Positions 1 through 8,621 are shown, counted from the stretch's first letter. The stretch is 64,000 nt of DNA from Natronincola peptidivorans (GCF_900111615.1 NZ_FOHU01000014.1:16207-80206), one strand, 5' to 3'. Notes: generated from the sequence alone by a model not told the origin. Numbers and translations are program-made.

Positions 1-41
1 GGGTTTTATAAATATTCGTACCTTCCATGACTTATTCATTA

Positions 42-70
42 AAAAACATTCTTTCTTTATGAATGTTTTT
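42..70 (+). terminator. hairpin terminator at window start
   Basis: Ten-base arms at 42-51 and 61-70 pair perfectly around a nine-base loop, and the 3' arm ends in a T run. It probably ends a transcript entering from outside the window. No gene is visible in bases 1-180 apart from this hairpin and the RBS of the next gene. Confidence 0.6.
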
Positions 71-180
71 GTATTATAGATAATTATAAATAATTATCAC
101 TGTTTTATTCACTCCTCATAAACTAGTATCACCAATAGACTGTAATTGGTTAGTTTCCTATTTTAGGGAGGTGCTATAAC

Positions 181-615
181 ATGAATGCAGCTTTATTAGA
201 AAAAGAGATAGAGGGTTTAATTGATAAGTATACAAATGTACCATTTGTTCATAATGGACGTTCCCTTGCAGGTGGAGTAGATTGTTTAGGCTTCGTTATC
301 CTCTTTTATAAAGAGTTTGGAATTCATCTTCCTGACGATGACGGCATGAGGATAGAAAGGAATTGGTATAGAAAGGACCCCGATAGATTGGTAAAAGGGA
401 TTCAGGGTTTAGGAGGTATGGAGGTTGGTATCCATGAATTGCAACCATTGGATCTAGTGTATTTTGCTATTAATCGCAAGGTTATCACCCACACTGGTAT
501 CATGATGAATGCTAAAGAGTTTCTCCATACACGTCCTATTGTAGGGTTTTCAAAAACCCCCTTAACTGGTCGATGGGAAAGTCGTTTCAGAGGCGCCATG
601 AGATTTATTATCTAG
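181..615 (+). CDS. NlpC/P60-like cysteine peptidase
   Basis: A 144-residue protein with an NlpC/P60-type (C40 peptidase) core. The nucleophile region reads GVDCLGFVILFY (Cys near residue 35) and a later HTGIMM segment fits the catalytic His. Family members cut peptide bonds in peptidoglycan stem peptides. There is no signal peptide or cell-wall binding domain, so it is a minimal domain that may act inside the cell or on small cell-wall peptides. The ATG follows a GGGAGGTG ribosome site. A hairpin terminator follows, so it appears to be monocistronic. Family assignment is from motifs only. Confidence 0.65.
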   Translation: MNAALLEKEIEGLIDKYTNVPFVHNGRSLAGGVDCLGFVILFYKEFGIHLPDDDGMRIERNWYRKDPDRLVKGIQGLGGMEVGIHELQPLDLVYFAINRKVITHTGIMMNAKEFLHTRPIVGFSKTPLTGRWESRFRGAMRFII

Positions 616-637
616 GAATTGCTTCAGAAACAAAAAA

Positions 638-683
638 CAGCACTTTGGTCTATGCAATGCATACACTGAGGTGCTGATTTTTG
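638..683 (+). terminator. terminator of the NlpC/P60 gene
   Basis: Outer arms cagcac (638-643) and gtgctg (671-676) enclose an inner tatgc/gcata stem, and T residues follow. It lies just after the plus-strand peptidase gene and before the convergent signal peptidase gene. Confidence 0.65.
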
Positions 684-726
684 GAGGTTTGAAGATTTTC
701 AATTGTCTATGGTGGTGTTTACTGCA

Positions 727-1257
727 TCATAGGGTAGTATTTAATAACTCAAAATCTGTTGTAGGAAATACCCTTAGTATAGCTTTACCAATAATATCCT
801 TTTTATCAACTAAGCCAATTACACTACTACGACTATCTTCACTATGATTACGATTATCTCCTAGAACAAAGACTTTATTCTCTGGGATATATATAATCAA
901 CTCACCTGCTGTAAAACTGTTATCAATGTATTCTTCTTCTAAAAAGGTATTGTTTACAAAAACATTGCCATTTCTTATTTCTACTATATCGCCTGGAATA
1001 CCTATTACTCTTTTTACTAAAATTTTATTAGAAAAAGTATTTCTCTCTAAGCTGGATTTAAAAATCACTATATCTCCATAATCTATACTGGCGAATTTAG
1101 GCGTTATTTTATCAATCACTAATACATCTCTATTCTCAAGGGTTGGCTGCATCGATTCTCCTACTACAAAGCTTATTCCTACGATGTTAACAATTACTAA
1201 TGCTATAAGAATAGGCACCACATAATCCTTTATAAATAAGGCTGCTTTTTTCTTCAA
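727..1257 (-). CDS. lepB: signal peptidase I
   Basis: A type I signal peptidase (S26) of about 176 residues, which removes signal peptides from exported proteins on the outer membrane face. An N-terminal membrane segment (roughly residues 12-32) precedes the catalytic Ser in VGESMQPTL, the Lys in KRVIGIPGD, and the GDNRNHSEDSR box. I chose the TTG at 1257 because an AGAAGGG site precedes it. An upstream start at 1293 would add 12 residues without a good ribosome site. Compact length matches Gram-positive SipS-type enzymes. Confidence 0.9.
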   Translation of the reverse strand: MKKKAALFIKDYVVPILIALVIVNIVGISFVVGESMQPTLENRDVLVIDKITPKFASIDYGDIVIFKSSLERNTFSNKILVKRVIGIPGDIVEIRNGNVFVNNTFLEEEYIDNSFTAGELIIYIPENKVFVLGDNRNHSEDSRSSVIGLVDKKDIIGKAILRVFPTTDFELLNTTL

Positions 1258-1343
1258 ATCTATCAATCCCTTCTGTCTAATTACTATAAGCATTGTATCA
1301 TATTCTGAAGCAAAAATAGTTGTAGGTTTATTACTAGTTTTCT

Positions 1344-2588
1344 TTATAAAGAGCTACCATAGGTAAGCCTTCTCCAAATCCATTCAAATGGACCATATCT
1401 AAATTTCTCCAACCATTTTTTACTAAATACTAGCTGTCCTCCATATATCACGAAGGTAATTAATACCCCAGTAGCTACTCCTGCTTCATTTAACAGCCCT
1501 AGTCCATAGCCATAGAAAATCAAAGAGCATAGAATGCATTGTACTAGATAATTGGTTAAAGCTAATTGACCCATATATCTGAGAGGGTGCAGAATACTGT
1601 TATATTTTTCTTTCCTCAAAAGTAGTAATAGGCTAGTAATATAAAATAGAGAGAGCAAGACTGTCGCCATTTCCTTTAGCGCTGTTACAGCAGAAGCATA
1701 CATGAATGGATTTATCGTTGTCTGATTTAATTGTAGTAGTACATAAAGAATCGTTGCTCCTCCCCCAATTATTCCTCCAGCCCTCCATGTTTTTTTGATT
1801 AAATCTAGGTTGCCTGTTACATCTTTGAATACTCCTTTTTTTCCTGCATAGAGACCGATTAAAAACATCCCCAATATTTTAGGTATTAGGAAAACTAGAT
1901 TCATGGCTACAAAAGGCAACTCTTGTGTTAGTCTATAATTTACTACTTGCAAGAAATTACCGTTCTTGTAAACTTCTATTGATTTTTCCATTAAATCATT
2001 GAGGGCCTTTTCCTGAGCAATGAGACTTTCTCCATCAAGGGATGCAGTAAACCATTCATTTAAAAATGTGAAGCCAGAGAAAATCAGTGTTGATAAAACC
2101 AGTAAAATAACAATCCAGATTTTTATTGTTTTTAGGCTGCGTTTTCTAAAAAGCATTAGAAATAAACCAACAAAACCATAGACATGTAATATATCCCCAT
2201 ACCATACAAGACTAAAGTGTAAAATTCCAAATAAAAATAAAAATAATAGCCGGCGTCTAAACAATTTGTTTGGGGGAAGTTCTTTCATTTCCACTCTTTC
2301 CATAAATACATAGAAACCCAACCCAAATAGAAAAGAAAAAATCGTATAAAACTTTCCTTCAGCAAAGATTTGTATAAATAAGGCGGATATTTTATCAGAA
2401 AAAGTTTGTAATTGTAATGGATCAGACAATGGTGCAGTTGTAGCCACCTTAGAAAAAAGCGTAGTATTGAACATCACTATATTTACTAAAAGTACTCCAA
2501 ATAAAGCAAATCCTCTTATTATATCTAGTTCTATCATTCTTTCTTTCGAGGATACAGGTTTTATTCCCTGCGATTTCACACTATCCAA
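1344..2588 (-). CDS. DUF418 multispanning membrane protein
   Basis: A 414-residue integral membrane protein with the YeiB/DUF418 layout. It opens with ELDIIRGFALFGVLLVNIVM, the typical first helix, then several hydrophobic helices, and a C-terminal DUF418 region ending near FGPFEWIWRRLTY-like sequence (here YGPFEWIWRRLTY). The family's biochemical role is not established, though many members are thought to move or modify small molecules at the membrane. The TTG start has a GGGAGG site. It lies downstream of a gap of about 470 bases and upstream of lepB in the same direction. Confidence 0.85.
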   Translation of the reverse strand: MDSVKSQGIKPVSSKERMIELDIIRGFALFGVLLVNIVMFNTTLFSKVATTAPLSDPLQLQTFSDKISALFIQIFAEGKFYTIFSFLFGLGFYVFMERVEMKELPPNKLFRRRLLFLFLFGILHFSLVWYGDILHVYGFVGLFLMLFRKRSLKTIKIWIVILLVLSTLIFSGFTFLNEWFTASLDGESLIAQEKALNDLMEKSIEVYKNGNFLQVVNYRLTQELPFVAMNLVFLIPKILGMFLIGLYAGKKGVFKDVTGNLDLIKKTWRAGGIIGGGATILYVLLQLNQTTINPFMYASAVTALKEMATVLLSLFYITSLLLLLRKEKYNSILHPLRYMGQLALTNYLVQCILCSLIFYGYGLGLLNEAGVATGVLITFVIYGGQLVFSKKWLEKFRYGPFEWIWRRLTYGSSL

Positions 2589-2663
2589 CTTGATTCCTCC
2601 CTTTTTAAATCATTATCATAGGCATTAACCTAACCCAACTATTTCTAAATTCCCCTTGTCAAT

Positions 2664-2756
2664 TGTCATCCTGAGCATAGCTAAGGATCTTGGAACAATG
2701 AAGATTTTCTTAATTCTAGGATCCTTCGACTCCGCTTTCCTCTGCTCAGTATGCCA
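2664..2756. repeat. imperfect palindromic intergenic repeat
   Basis: The left arm begins TGTCATCCTGAGC and continues to AAGGATCT. The right arm carries AGGATCCTTCGACTCCGC and ends GCTCAGTATGCCA. The two arms are imperfect reverse complements around an AT-rich centre. Palindromes built on TGTCATCCTGAGC and GGATCCTTCGACTCCGC recur between genes in many bacterial genomes. I see only one copy here. Confidence 0.55.
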
Positions 2757-2776
2757 AATTATGGCTTAAGTTAACG

Positions 2777-2950
2777 CTCATGAAATTATTATAGCTTATT
2801 ATCTTGACGATACCCTTAGAGAATAAATCCTCTACCTGCAAACTTTAAGCTAAGTACGACTTTACCAAGCAAGTAGAGAACTCTCTTCAGCAGATTCCCT
2901 TTGTCCCCGCTTACTGAAGCCAGTGCTTTCTTTCCTATCTCATTATATCA
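2777..2950. other. structured intergenic region, possible ncRNA
   Basis: No gene is visible between the DUF418 start and the FAD oxidoreductase end. Two adjacent dyads stand out: ctctacctgc (2830-2839) with gcaagtagag (2869-2878), and cttcag (2885-2890) with ctgaag (2914-2919). The second loop is G/C-rich for this genome. It could be a small RNA on either strand. It does not match the cores of the riboswitches I know. Confidence 0.3.
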
Positions 2951-2982
2951 GAATTCTTTATAGAAATTAAGAAAAATAGGAA

Positions 2983-3024
2983 AAAACTTACATTATCATT
3001 TTATGGATGTAATATAAGTTTTAT
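2983..3024 (-). terminator. imperfect terminator of the FAD oxidoreductase gene
   Basis: An imperfect AT-rich hairpin begins aaacttacatta and ends gtaatataagttt, about 40 bases past the oxidoreductase stop. On the minus strand it is followed by TTTTTTCC. Stem pairing has bulges, so strength is uncertain. Confidence 0.4.
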
Positions 3025-3058
3025 TAGCTATTTTTTTATGTTTTGGGGAGGAAGCTCT

Positions 3059-4177
3059 TTATGGCAAATTATTATGGGTTTGATCATTGCCTGTAACACT
3101 TATAATTGGCTTTAGTAGATTACCGATGATTTTTAGATAATCAATCTTATTGTAATCTAATAGTATTTTCCCAACAGAACCATTTAAGCTTTTTACAAGT
3201 ACATCAAATTTTTGATTGTTTAACTTTTCCATACTTCTTCTTAGGGCTAATGAATTTTTATAGCTATGATCCAGTGTTTTGATGAGTTCTTCATAGGTAC
3301 CCTTCCCACATAAATCATATGCAGCATAAACACCAGATAGAATGGCAGTATGCTGTCCAAAGCCTAAAAACGGCATGATAGATCCAAAGCAATTACCTAC
3401 AAAGAAGGTGTTTCCAATTCTCGGTTTATCACAGCTCCCTATGATATAATTAGTAATCTGAAAATCATCAACAATTTTCAGAGTTTGCTGTAGATTATCT
3501 TGTACCCTCTGAAAAAACCTCTCGAACAAAAGATTGATATCTAGTTGGTTATTTTGTGGATAATCAGGATATGCTATGACAATGTTAGCTTCTGTATTTG
3601 ACATTGGAATCAGATAGCTATAGCCCATAGGGGCAAATGTGTTGTCCAGCCATGCTATAGTGGTATATGGATCAAATCTGCCCTCCACAATTGCTCCTTT
3701 CAAGGAGACTGTTAGATCTCTCTTATAGTTTCCCAGCCTCTCGCTATAGGCTCCATCTCCAGTTGCTAGAACAATGTGAGTATATTCTTTTAACAGCTCT
3801 TCATAGGTATGCTCAGCATTATAAATAATCTTACTTTTTAATTGTTTTTTCATCTGATGGCATAAGGAATCATTTCTCCTGCCACGGATTACATTAAATC
3901 CTAGGTCTCCTTTAATACTTGCTTTTTCATTCTCTGAATAAATAATCAATTCTTTGATATTGCCCACTGGTTGAAGGTAGATATTATAGTTTTCTGCAAA
4001 GTACGCAATAGAGTCATTGATAGGTGCACTTAATGCATTTAAAAATATCTCACCATTGACAAATCTGTCATCTACATCTCTACGATTTTCAACAATAGTA
4101 GGATGAATGCCGTTTTGTTCTAGTATGATGCCGCATGCAAGTCCAGATAGCCCAGCTCCCATAATTGCTACCTTCAT
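3059..4177 (-). CDS. FAD-dependent oxidoreductase, geranylgeranyl-reductase-like
   Basis: A 372-residue flavoprotein. The N-terminal dinucleotide fold reads AIMGAGLSGLACGIILEQNG, and a second cofactor segment near residue 265 reads RIGNTFFVGNCFGSIMPFLG. This resembles the NAD(P)/FAD-dependent oxidoreductases of the geranylgeranyl reductase / FixC class, but the substrate cannot be read from sequence. The C-terminal 60 residues look helical and have no obvious membrane helix. The ATG follows GGAGAATACAG. It is flanked by its own hairpin and by the hcp terminator, so it is probably a single-gene unit. Confidence 0.7.
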   Translation of the reverse strand: MKVAIMGAGLSGLACGIILEQNGIHPTIVENRRDVDDRFVNGEIFLNALSAPINDSIAYFAENYNIYLQPVGNIKELIIYSENEKASIKGDLGFNVIRGRRNDSLCHQMKKQLKSKIIYNAEHTYEELLKEYTHIVLATGDGAYSERLGNYKRDLTVSLKGAIVEGRFDPYTTIAWLDNTFAPMGYSYLIPMSNTEANIVIAYPDYPQNNQLDINLLFERFFQRVQDNLQQTLKIVDDFQITNYIIGSCDKPRIGNTFFVGNCFGSIMPFLGFGQHTAILSGVYAAYDLCGKGTYEELIKTLDHSYKNSLALRRSMEKLNNQKFDVLVKSLNGSVGKILLDYNKIDYLKIIGNLLKPIISVTGNDQTHNNLP

Positions 4178-4311
4178 CTGTATTCTCCTCTCAATCCTTA
4201 TACTGATTTCTGTTGTTCATCACTATTATACTGTATAGTTTGCTTGCTAAGATTAGTGTCTATTCATATGACTTTTCTTATGAAGATTTGATAGGACAAT
4301 ATTTATTAAGG

Positions 4312-4355
4312 AAAAAACGCCTATTATCCTAATGGTAAGGAAAATAGACGTTTTT
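4312..4355 (-). terminator. hcp terminator
   Basis: Arms aaaaaacgcctatt and aatagacgttttt pair with one mismatch around a loop. On the minus strand the 3' arm runs into GCGTTTTTTCC. It sits just past the hcp stop codon. Confidence 0.75.
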
Positions 4356-4381
4356 CAACCTTGTAACTTTGCTATTTTGAA

Positions 4382-5731
4382 TTACATCATTTGCTGTAAA
4401 TCAGTTTTTGCATCTCCACTTATTAGCTGCAGGTTAAAGGTATCTTGTAGTACCTTTAGTACTCCTGGTGTTACAAAGGCAGGTGCACTTGGCCCTATAT
4501 AGATATTTTTTACACCTAAGCTGAATAAGCCTAATAATATCGCTACAGCTTTTTGCTCAAACCATGATAATACAATTGTCAATGGTAGATCATTTACTGT
4601 GCAGTCAAAAGCTTCTGCTAGTGCTATAGCTATTTTTGCCGCTGAACCAGAGTTGTTACACTGTCCTAGATCAATATATCTTGGTATGTCTGTACCTGGC
4701 ACAGTACCGAAATCTATATCATTAAATCTGAACTTACCACAAGAGGTTGTTAGAATAACACATTCTTTTGGTAATGTATCGGCTAATTCTCTATAGTAAT
4801 CTCTACCTTTAGTAGGAGCGTCGCAGCCAGCGATTACAAAGAATCGTTTAATCTTTCCTGTTTTTACTGCATCAATGATTTCTGGTGCAATCGATAATAC
4901 TGTGTTGTGATGGAAACCTGTTGTTAAAACCTTATCTGATTGCAGATTTGCCTTTGGTAAGGCTAAAGCCTTCTCAATCAATGGAGTAAAGTCATTATTT
5001 AGGATTTTCTCTGTTCCTTCTAAACCACAGGTACCATAGCTCCAGAATCTATCTGAGTAGCTTCCTTTAATCGGCATTAAACAATTGGTTGTTCCTAAGA
5101 TAGCACCAGGGAATTCTTCAAATAGTTTTCTTTGATCATACCATGCTTTTCCAACATTGCCTTTTAAATGAGAATATTTTTTAAGTTCTGGATAACCATG
5201 GGCTGGCAGCATTTCTGAATGGGTATACACATTGATGCCTTTACCCTCTGTTTGTTTTAACAATTCCTCTAGTGCATATAAATTATGTCCTGTTACTAAT
5301 ATTGCATGACCTTCTACTTTATCTTGAGAAACCGTTACAGGCTGTGGTATTCCTAATCTAGAGGTATGCGCTCTATCTAATAAATCCATCACTTTGACTG
5401 TGGCTTCCCCTACCTTCATGGCCATACCTATATGTTCATTTAGATTAAAATTAGAATTCGTTAATGTAGTATATAAAGCTTCATGAGCAATAGCATCCAC
5501 TTCAGGGTCTACCAACCCTAGCTCTCTAGCATGGGTTGCATAGGCAGCAACTCCCTTTAAGCCAAATATAATAATATCTTGTAAGCTTGCTATATCTGGA
5601 TTTTTTCCACACACACCAAATTTTGTGCATCCACCCTCTGGTGTTTGCTCACATTGATAGCAAAACATTGGATTGTTTTCTTTTCCTGCCTTGGTTACTT
5701 CTTCATTATTATTTTTAAATAGTCCAAACAT
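4382..5731 (-). CDS. hcp: hybrid-cluster protein (hydroxylamine reductase)
   Basis: Hcp carries a cubane cluster and a hybrid 4Fe-2S-2O cluster. It reduces hydroxylamine in vitro and acts as a nitric-oxide reductase in nitrosative stress in E. coli. The N-terminal Cys motif is visible (CYQCEQTPEGGCTKFGVC), and further hybrid-cluster Cys residues lie in GTTNCLMP, AGCDAPTKG, TTSCGKFRF and LGQCNNSG. At 449 residues it is about 100 shorter than many class I proteins, which matches versions lacking part of the second helical bundle. The start ATG has GGGAG upstream. Two CRP/FNR-type palindromes precede the gene, so regulation by an HcpR-like activator is likely. Confidence 0.9.
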   Translation of the reverse strand: MFGLFKNNNEEVTKAGKENNPMFCYQCEQTPEGGCTKFGVCGKNPDIASLQDIIIFGLKGVAAYATHARELGLVDPEVDAIAHEALYTTLTNSNFNLNEHIGMAMKVGEATVKVMDLLDRAHTSRLGIPQPVTVSQDKVEGHAILVTGHNLYALEELLKQTEGKGINVYTHSEMLPAHGYPELKKYSHLKGNVGKAWYDQRKLFEEFPGAILGTTNCLMPIKGSYSDRFWSYGTCGLEGTEKILNNDFTPLIEKALALPKANLQSDKVLTTGFHHNTVLSIAPEIIDAVKTGKIKRFFVIAGCDAPTKGRDYYRELADTLPKECVILTTSCGKFRFNDIDFGTVPGTDIPRYIDLGQCNNSGSAAKIAIALAEAFDCTVNDLPLTIVLSWFEQKAVAILLGLFSLGVKNIYIGPSAPAFVTPGVLKVLQDTFNLQLISGDAKTDLQQMM

Positions 5732-5767
5732 GATAATTCTCCCTTCAAGTTGTTTTTTACAAGTATT

Positions 5768-5773
5768 ATTATA
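5768..5773 (-). promoter_or_regulatory. hcp promoter -10 element
   Basis: The minus strand reads TATAAT here, about 40 bases before the hcp start. No good -35 box is seen at 17 bases, as expected of an activator-dependent promoter. The predicted start point is near 5761, which places the palindrome at 5795-5810 about 41.5 bases upstream, the class II activator position. Confidence 0.6.
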
Positions 5774-5794
5774 TACTAGACGGTCTTCATCTAC

Positions 5795-5810
5795 TGTGAC
5801 CTATATCACG
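5795..5810. promoter_or_regulatory. CRP/FNR-family palindrome, probable HcpR site
   Basis: The sequence TGTGACCTATATCACG is a TGTGA-N6-TCACG dyad, close to the TTGTGANNNNNNTCACAA motif of HcpR, a CRP/FNR-family regulator known to control hcp in anaerobes. Its centre is 41.5 bases upstream of the predicted hcp start point. Confidence 0.65.
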
Positions 5811-5816
5811 TTATTT

Positions 5817-5832
5817 TGTGATGATTATCATG
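5817..5832. promoter_or_regulatory. second, weaker CRP/FNR-type palindrome
   Basis: The sequence TGTGATGATTATCATG keeps one perfect TGTGA half and a TCATG half. Its centre is 22 bases, about two helical turns, upstream of the first site. It may support tandem binding. Confidence 0.45.
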
Positions 5833-5844
5833 TTATAAATTCAT

Positions 5845-5890
5845 AAAAAAGAGCTGCTGAAAAGATAGTTTTTTATCTCTCAGTAAGCTC
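5845..5890 (-). terminator. terminator of the polysaccharide deacetylase gene
   Basis: A long imperfect hairpin joins gagctgctga to cagtaagctc through an inner aagata/tatct stem. On the minus strand it ends in CAGCAGCTCTTTTTTATG. It separates the deacetylase gene from the hcp promoter. Confidence 0.65.
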
Positions 5891-5938
5891 TACCTTGCTA
5901 AAATGATTATATGCGGGACAAAGAACCGTCCCCTGTCC

Positions 5939-6796
5939 CTATCTTAAGTGACTAACCGGAACAATTTCAATACCCATCTTCTCTAATACAGGAATCATTT
6001 CCTTTATAGCTATGGCTGTTATTTCTCCTCCCTCTGGTCCTACATGGCCTATGGCTATGGCAGTGCCATTCTTTATTGCTATCTCTCCTAAGTGTTTTAG
6101 TTGTTTTTTTATTGCCGGAATATTTTTTTCATTATCTAAAAATATGGCTCTTTCAAAGACGTCCACTTCATACATTTCTGCAAGCTCCTTTACCACTGAG
6201 TTCATACTTGTTTTGCTGTCTACTATATACATGTTATTTTCTTTTAATATAGTAATAATTGCCTCCATGATTCTTTTATCCTCTGTTGCTTTGGATCCCA
6301 TATGGTTGTTTGCCCCAACGGCATAAGGAACTTCCTCAATAGCTTCCTTGATAATAAGCATAATGCTTTCTGAGGATAGATTGGTAGTAATACCTTTTTC
6401 TCCAAGCCATTTTGGATTGCCTACATGAGGCTCCATAGGGATATGTATAATGACTTCATGCCCTCCTTGGTGTGCTAGCTCTGCATCGTGCTTTGAGTAA
6501 GGCAGAAAGGGAATAACAGCACAGGTTAATGGTTTATCTATGGCTATCATTTCCTTTGTTCCATTTCCAAAATTGCCAAAATCGTCGATAATAATGGCTA
6601 CTTTCCCTATAGGCTCTACAGTCTCCTTTTCTAATAGTCTGTTTATCACTGTGGTTGTTTTATTTGGATTAACAGAGCTTTCTTTAGTAGAATTAAAGCC
6701 TATAGCTATTAAGATGATTGTGCTTATGGTTAGTACAAAATATAATATAATTTTTTTGGGAATAAAAATAACAAAGGATTTATTCCTTTTTTTCAT
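5939..6796 (-). CDS. divergent polysaccharide deacetylase (YibQ-like)
   Basis: A 285-residue protein of the divergent polysaccharide deacetylase family. An N-terminal membrane anchor (about residues 12-34) is followed by the family start VAIIIDDFGNFG, then CAVIPFLPYS, EVIIHIPMEP, NNHMGSKAT and a terminal HVGPEGG. The NodB-like fold with its Asp-Asp and His residues suggests hydrolysis of cell-wall or envelope glycans outside the membrane, but no substrate is proven for the family. The ATG has an AAGGAGG site. It is divergent from the small membrane protein at 6978. Confidence 0.85.
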   Translation of the reverse strand: MKKRNKSFVIFIPKKIILYFVLTISTIILIAIGFNSTKESSVNPNKTTTVINRLLEKETVEPIGKVAIIIDDFGNFGNGTKEMIAIDKPLTCAVIPFLPYSKHDAELAHQGGHEVIIHIPMEPHVGNPKWLGEKGITTNLSSESIMLIIKEAIEEVPYAVGANNHMGSKATEDKRIMEAIITILKENNMYIVDSKTSMNSVVKELAEMYEVDVFERAIFLDNEKNIPAIKKQLKHLGEIAIKNGTAIAIGHVGPEGGEITAIAIKEMIPVLEKMGIEIVPVSHLR

Positions 6797-6977
6797 TTTA
6801 TCTCCTTCCTTTTAAGTTGTTTTTTGTGTTTATCTCTACCTTTCAATGAATAAAACCTTAATTTATTACAAATGCTACTATTAGTACATGGTCTTTCTTA
6901 TAGATATGACTATTTGCTATTCGCTTGAGGTTTTTCCTCAATGTTTAGAATCTATTATAAGAAATGGAGGTTTTATT

Positions 6978-7349
6978 ATGTCAGAAGAAAGAAACCCTAA
7001 TCGTACCCAGGATTCACCCAGTTGGGGCAAACTAATTATAAGATTTGTCATCTCTGCTATTGTAATCGCAGTGGCCGCTTTTGTAACCCCTGGTTTTAGA
7101 ATCGAAGGTTTATGGGGTGTTGTTTTTGCAGCTTTAGTGATTTCTATTGTTAATTATTTAGTAGAAAGGGTCTTCAAAATTGATGCTTCTCCTTTTGGCA
7201 GAGGTATTGTAGGGTTTATTATAGCAGCAGTGGTTATTTACATAAGTCAGTTTGTTGTTCCTGCTATGACGGTTACATTATTTGGAGCAATCATAGGTGC
7301 ACTTGTTATAGGGATTATTGATATGATTATTCCAGGTAAGACCATTTAG
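6978..7349 (+). CDS. small four-helix membrane protein, phage-holin-family type (PF04020-like)
   Basis: A 123-residue membrane protein with a short charged N terminus and four hydrophobic helices containing AFVTPGFRIEGLWGVVFAAL and a glycine-rich last helix ending DMIIPGKTI. It resembles the chromosomal phage holin family (mycobacterial type 4) proteins, whose function is not known and which are not usually true holins. An upstream start at 6888 exists, but GGAGGTTTTATT directly before the ATG at 6978 supports this shorter form. It converges on cwlD with a gap of 10 bases. Confidence 0.8.
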   Translation: MSEERNPNRTQDSPSWGKLIIRFVISAIVIAVAAFVTPGFRIEGLWGVVFAALVISIVNYLVERVFKIDASPFGRGIVGFIIAAVVIYISQFVVPAMTVTLFGAIIGALVIGIIDMIIPGKTI

Positions 7350-7359
7350 TTTTTGCTAT

Positions 7360-8076
7360 CTAGGGGCTATAGGAAAAATAATTTTGTATTCCTATATAAA
7401 TAGCCCACGCAACTTTTTTTTGATAATCTGATTTTTGTAATAATTTTTCTTCTTGAGGATTAGATAAAAACCCACATTCTACTAATACAGTGGGAATATC
7501 TAATCCTTTTATTAAATATACATCATTCTTTGCTAAAGCAACTCTTTTGTTGTTTTTATCTAGGGCATCAATGAATGCTTCTTGTATTTTTATTGCTAAT
7601 GGCTTACCCGCTGGATTATCTTTTGGATAGAAGGTTTGAGCTCCATAATATTGTGTTTGTTGAAAGCTGTTGAGATGTATAGTGATAAAAATATCTGCTT
7701 TGCTATTTTTTACAATTTCCTTTCTTTTTCTAAGATCTTCATTTTTCTTTTGTCTTATGGTACCTCCATCACTATATAAACCAACGTCCTCTGTTCTTGT
7801 CATTATTACAACTGCTCCACTTTGCTGGAGATATTCTCTTAGATGATGAGCGATTGCTAGATTGATATTTTTTTCCATCACTCCATTTTTGCTTACTGCA
7901 CCAGGGTCAATGCCTCCATGTCCTGGGTCTATTACGATTACTTTTGTCAGGCTAGGCATTAAGGTGGTTATGCTTCTATACCTATAATGATGGAAGCATG
8001 ATGCAAAAACACCTATAGCTATCAGAATCAATAGAGCCATAAGTATCCACTTCTTCTTGATGATGATTAACTTCAC
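7360..8076 (-). CDS. cwlD: N-acetylmuramoyl-L-alanine amidase CwlD
   Basis: A 238-residue amidase_3 enzyme. A signal anchor (residues 9-27) precedes VIVIDPGHGGIDPGAVSKNG, where His and Glu ligate zinc, then HLNSF and VLVECGFLSNPQEEKLL. In spore formers CwlD removes stem peptides so that muramic-delta-lactam can form in the cortex, which is needed for germination. Position supports the name: without the prophage, cwlD would follow rpsI after one small divergent gene. The GTG start follows GGAGGAG. A true cell-wall autolysin is the alternative. Confidence 0.85.
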   Translation of the reverse strand: MKLIIIKKKWILMALLILIAIGVFASCFHHYRYRSITTLMPSLTKVIVIDPGHGGIDPGAVSKNGVMEKNINLAIAHHLREYLQQSGAVVIMTRTEDVGLYSDGGTIRQKKNEDLRKRKEIVKNSKADIFITIHLNSFQQTQYYGAQTFYPKDNPAGKPLAIKIQEAFIDALDKNNKRVALAKNDVYLIKGLDIPTVLVECGFLSNPQEEKLLQKSDYQKKVAWAIYIGIQNYFSYSP

Positions 8077-8290
8077 TCATAACTCCTCCTACTTTTATTT
8101 CCTTATTCTATTACTAATTACAAAACAGAATGTTTACCATTTGTATTCTTTATATTATCTATGTATATGACTAATAATAGCTATATACAATTATAATTTT
8201 CTATTTTTTGTTTTTATTTTGCATGATATTTTTTTGTAAGGTAAAAATATATATGAACTATAACTTAAGATTATGTAAAGGAGGAGTCAT

Positions 8291-8518
8291 ATGGATAATA
8301 TACAGGATAAGAGTAATATTACAAGTCAGTTGAATGAGCTTGAAAGAAATGTTGATAAATCCAAGGAATATCTGTCTGCCCTTGAAATGTTAATGGTGGA
8401 TGATAACAACGGTCGTTTGAAGGATACAGGGCTATCTAATGAGCTTCAACAATTAAATAATGCCATATCATCTATTTCAAAAAACATTCAAACATTAAAA
8501 AATAAAATTGACACCTAG
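8291..8518 (+). CDS. small coiled-coil protein of unknown function
   Basis: A 75-residue hydrophilic protein predicted to be almost all helix, with leucine heptads in two stretches (SQLNELERNVDKSKEYL and LQQLNNAISSISKNIQTL). The ATG follows AAAGGAGG at good spacing, so translation is well supported. It has no Cys, membrane helix or enzyme motif. It is divergent from cwlD and convergent with the displaced rpsI terminator. I do not recognise the family. Confidence 0.6.
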   Translation: MDNIQDKSNITSQLNELERNVDKSKEYLSALEMLMVDDNNGRLKDTGLSNELQQLNNAISSISKNIQTLKNKIDT

Positions 8519-8621
8519 TAATCTATGCAATTCGACAGCTTTTTGCATAATGCCTCTAATATTTCCCGGGAAAAAAGTAGTTTTATAGATTATGTTGCAT
8601 TTTCAATTATTGAGTATAAAT

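Noticed and set aside
2777..2950. Cobalamin riboswitch
   Set aside because: A few short matches (CCCCGCTTACTG, GAAGCCAG) suggested it, but the conserved GGUG and AAUCC parts are absent and no cobalamin gene follows.
5912..5940. A dyad reading GGGACAAAGAACCGTCCC as an operator
   Set aside because: This kind of sequence recurs between genes in many Clostridia as a dispersed repeat, and it lies past the deacetylase stop, not in a promoter.
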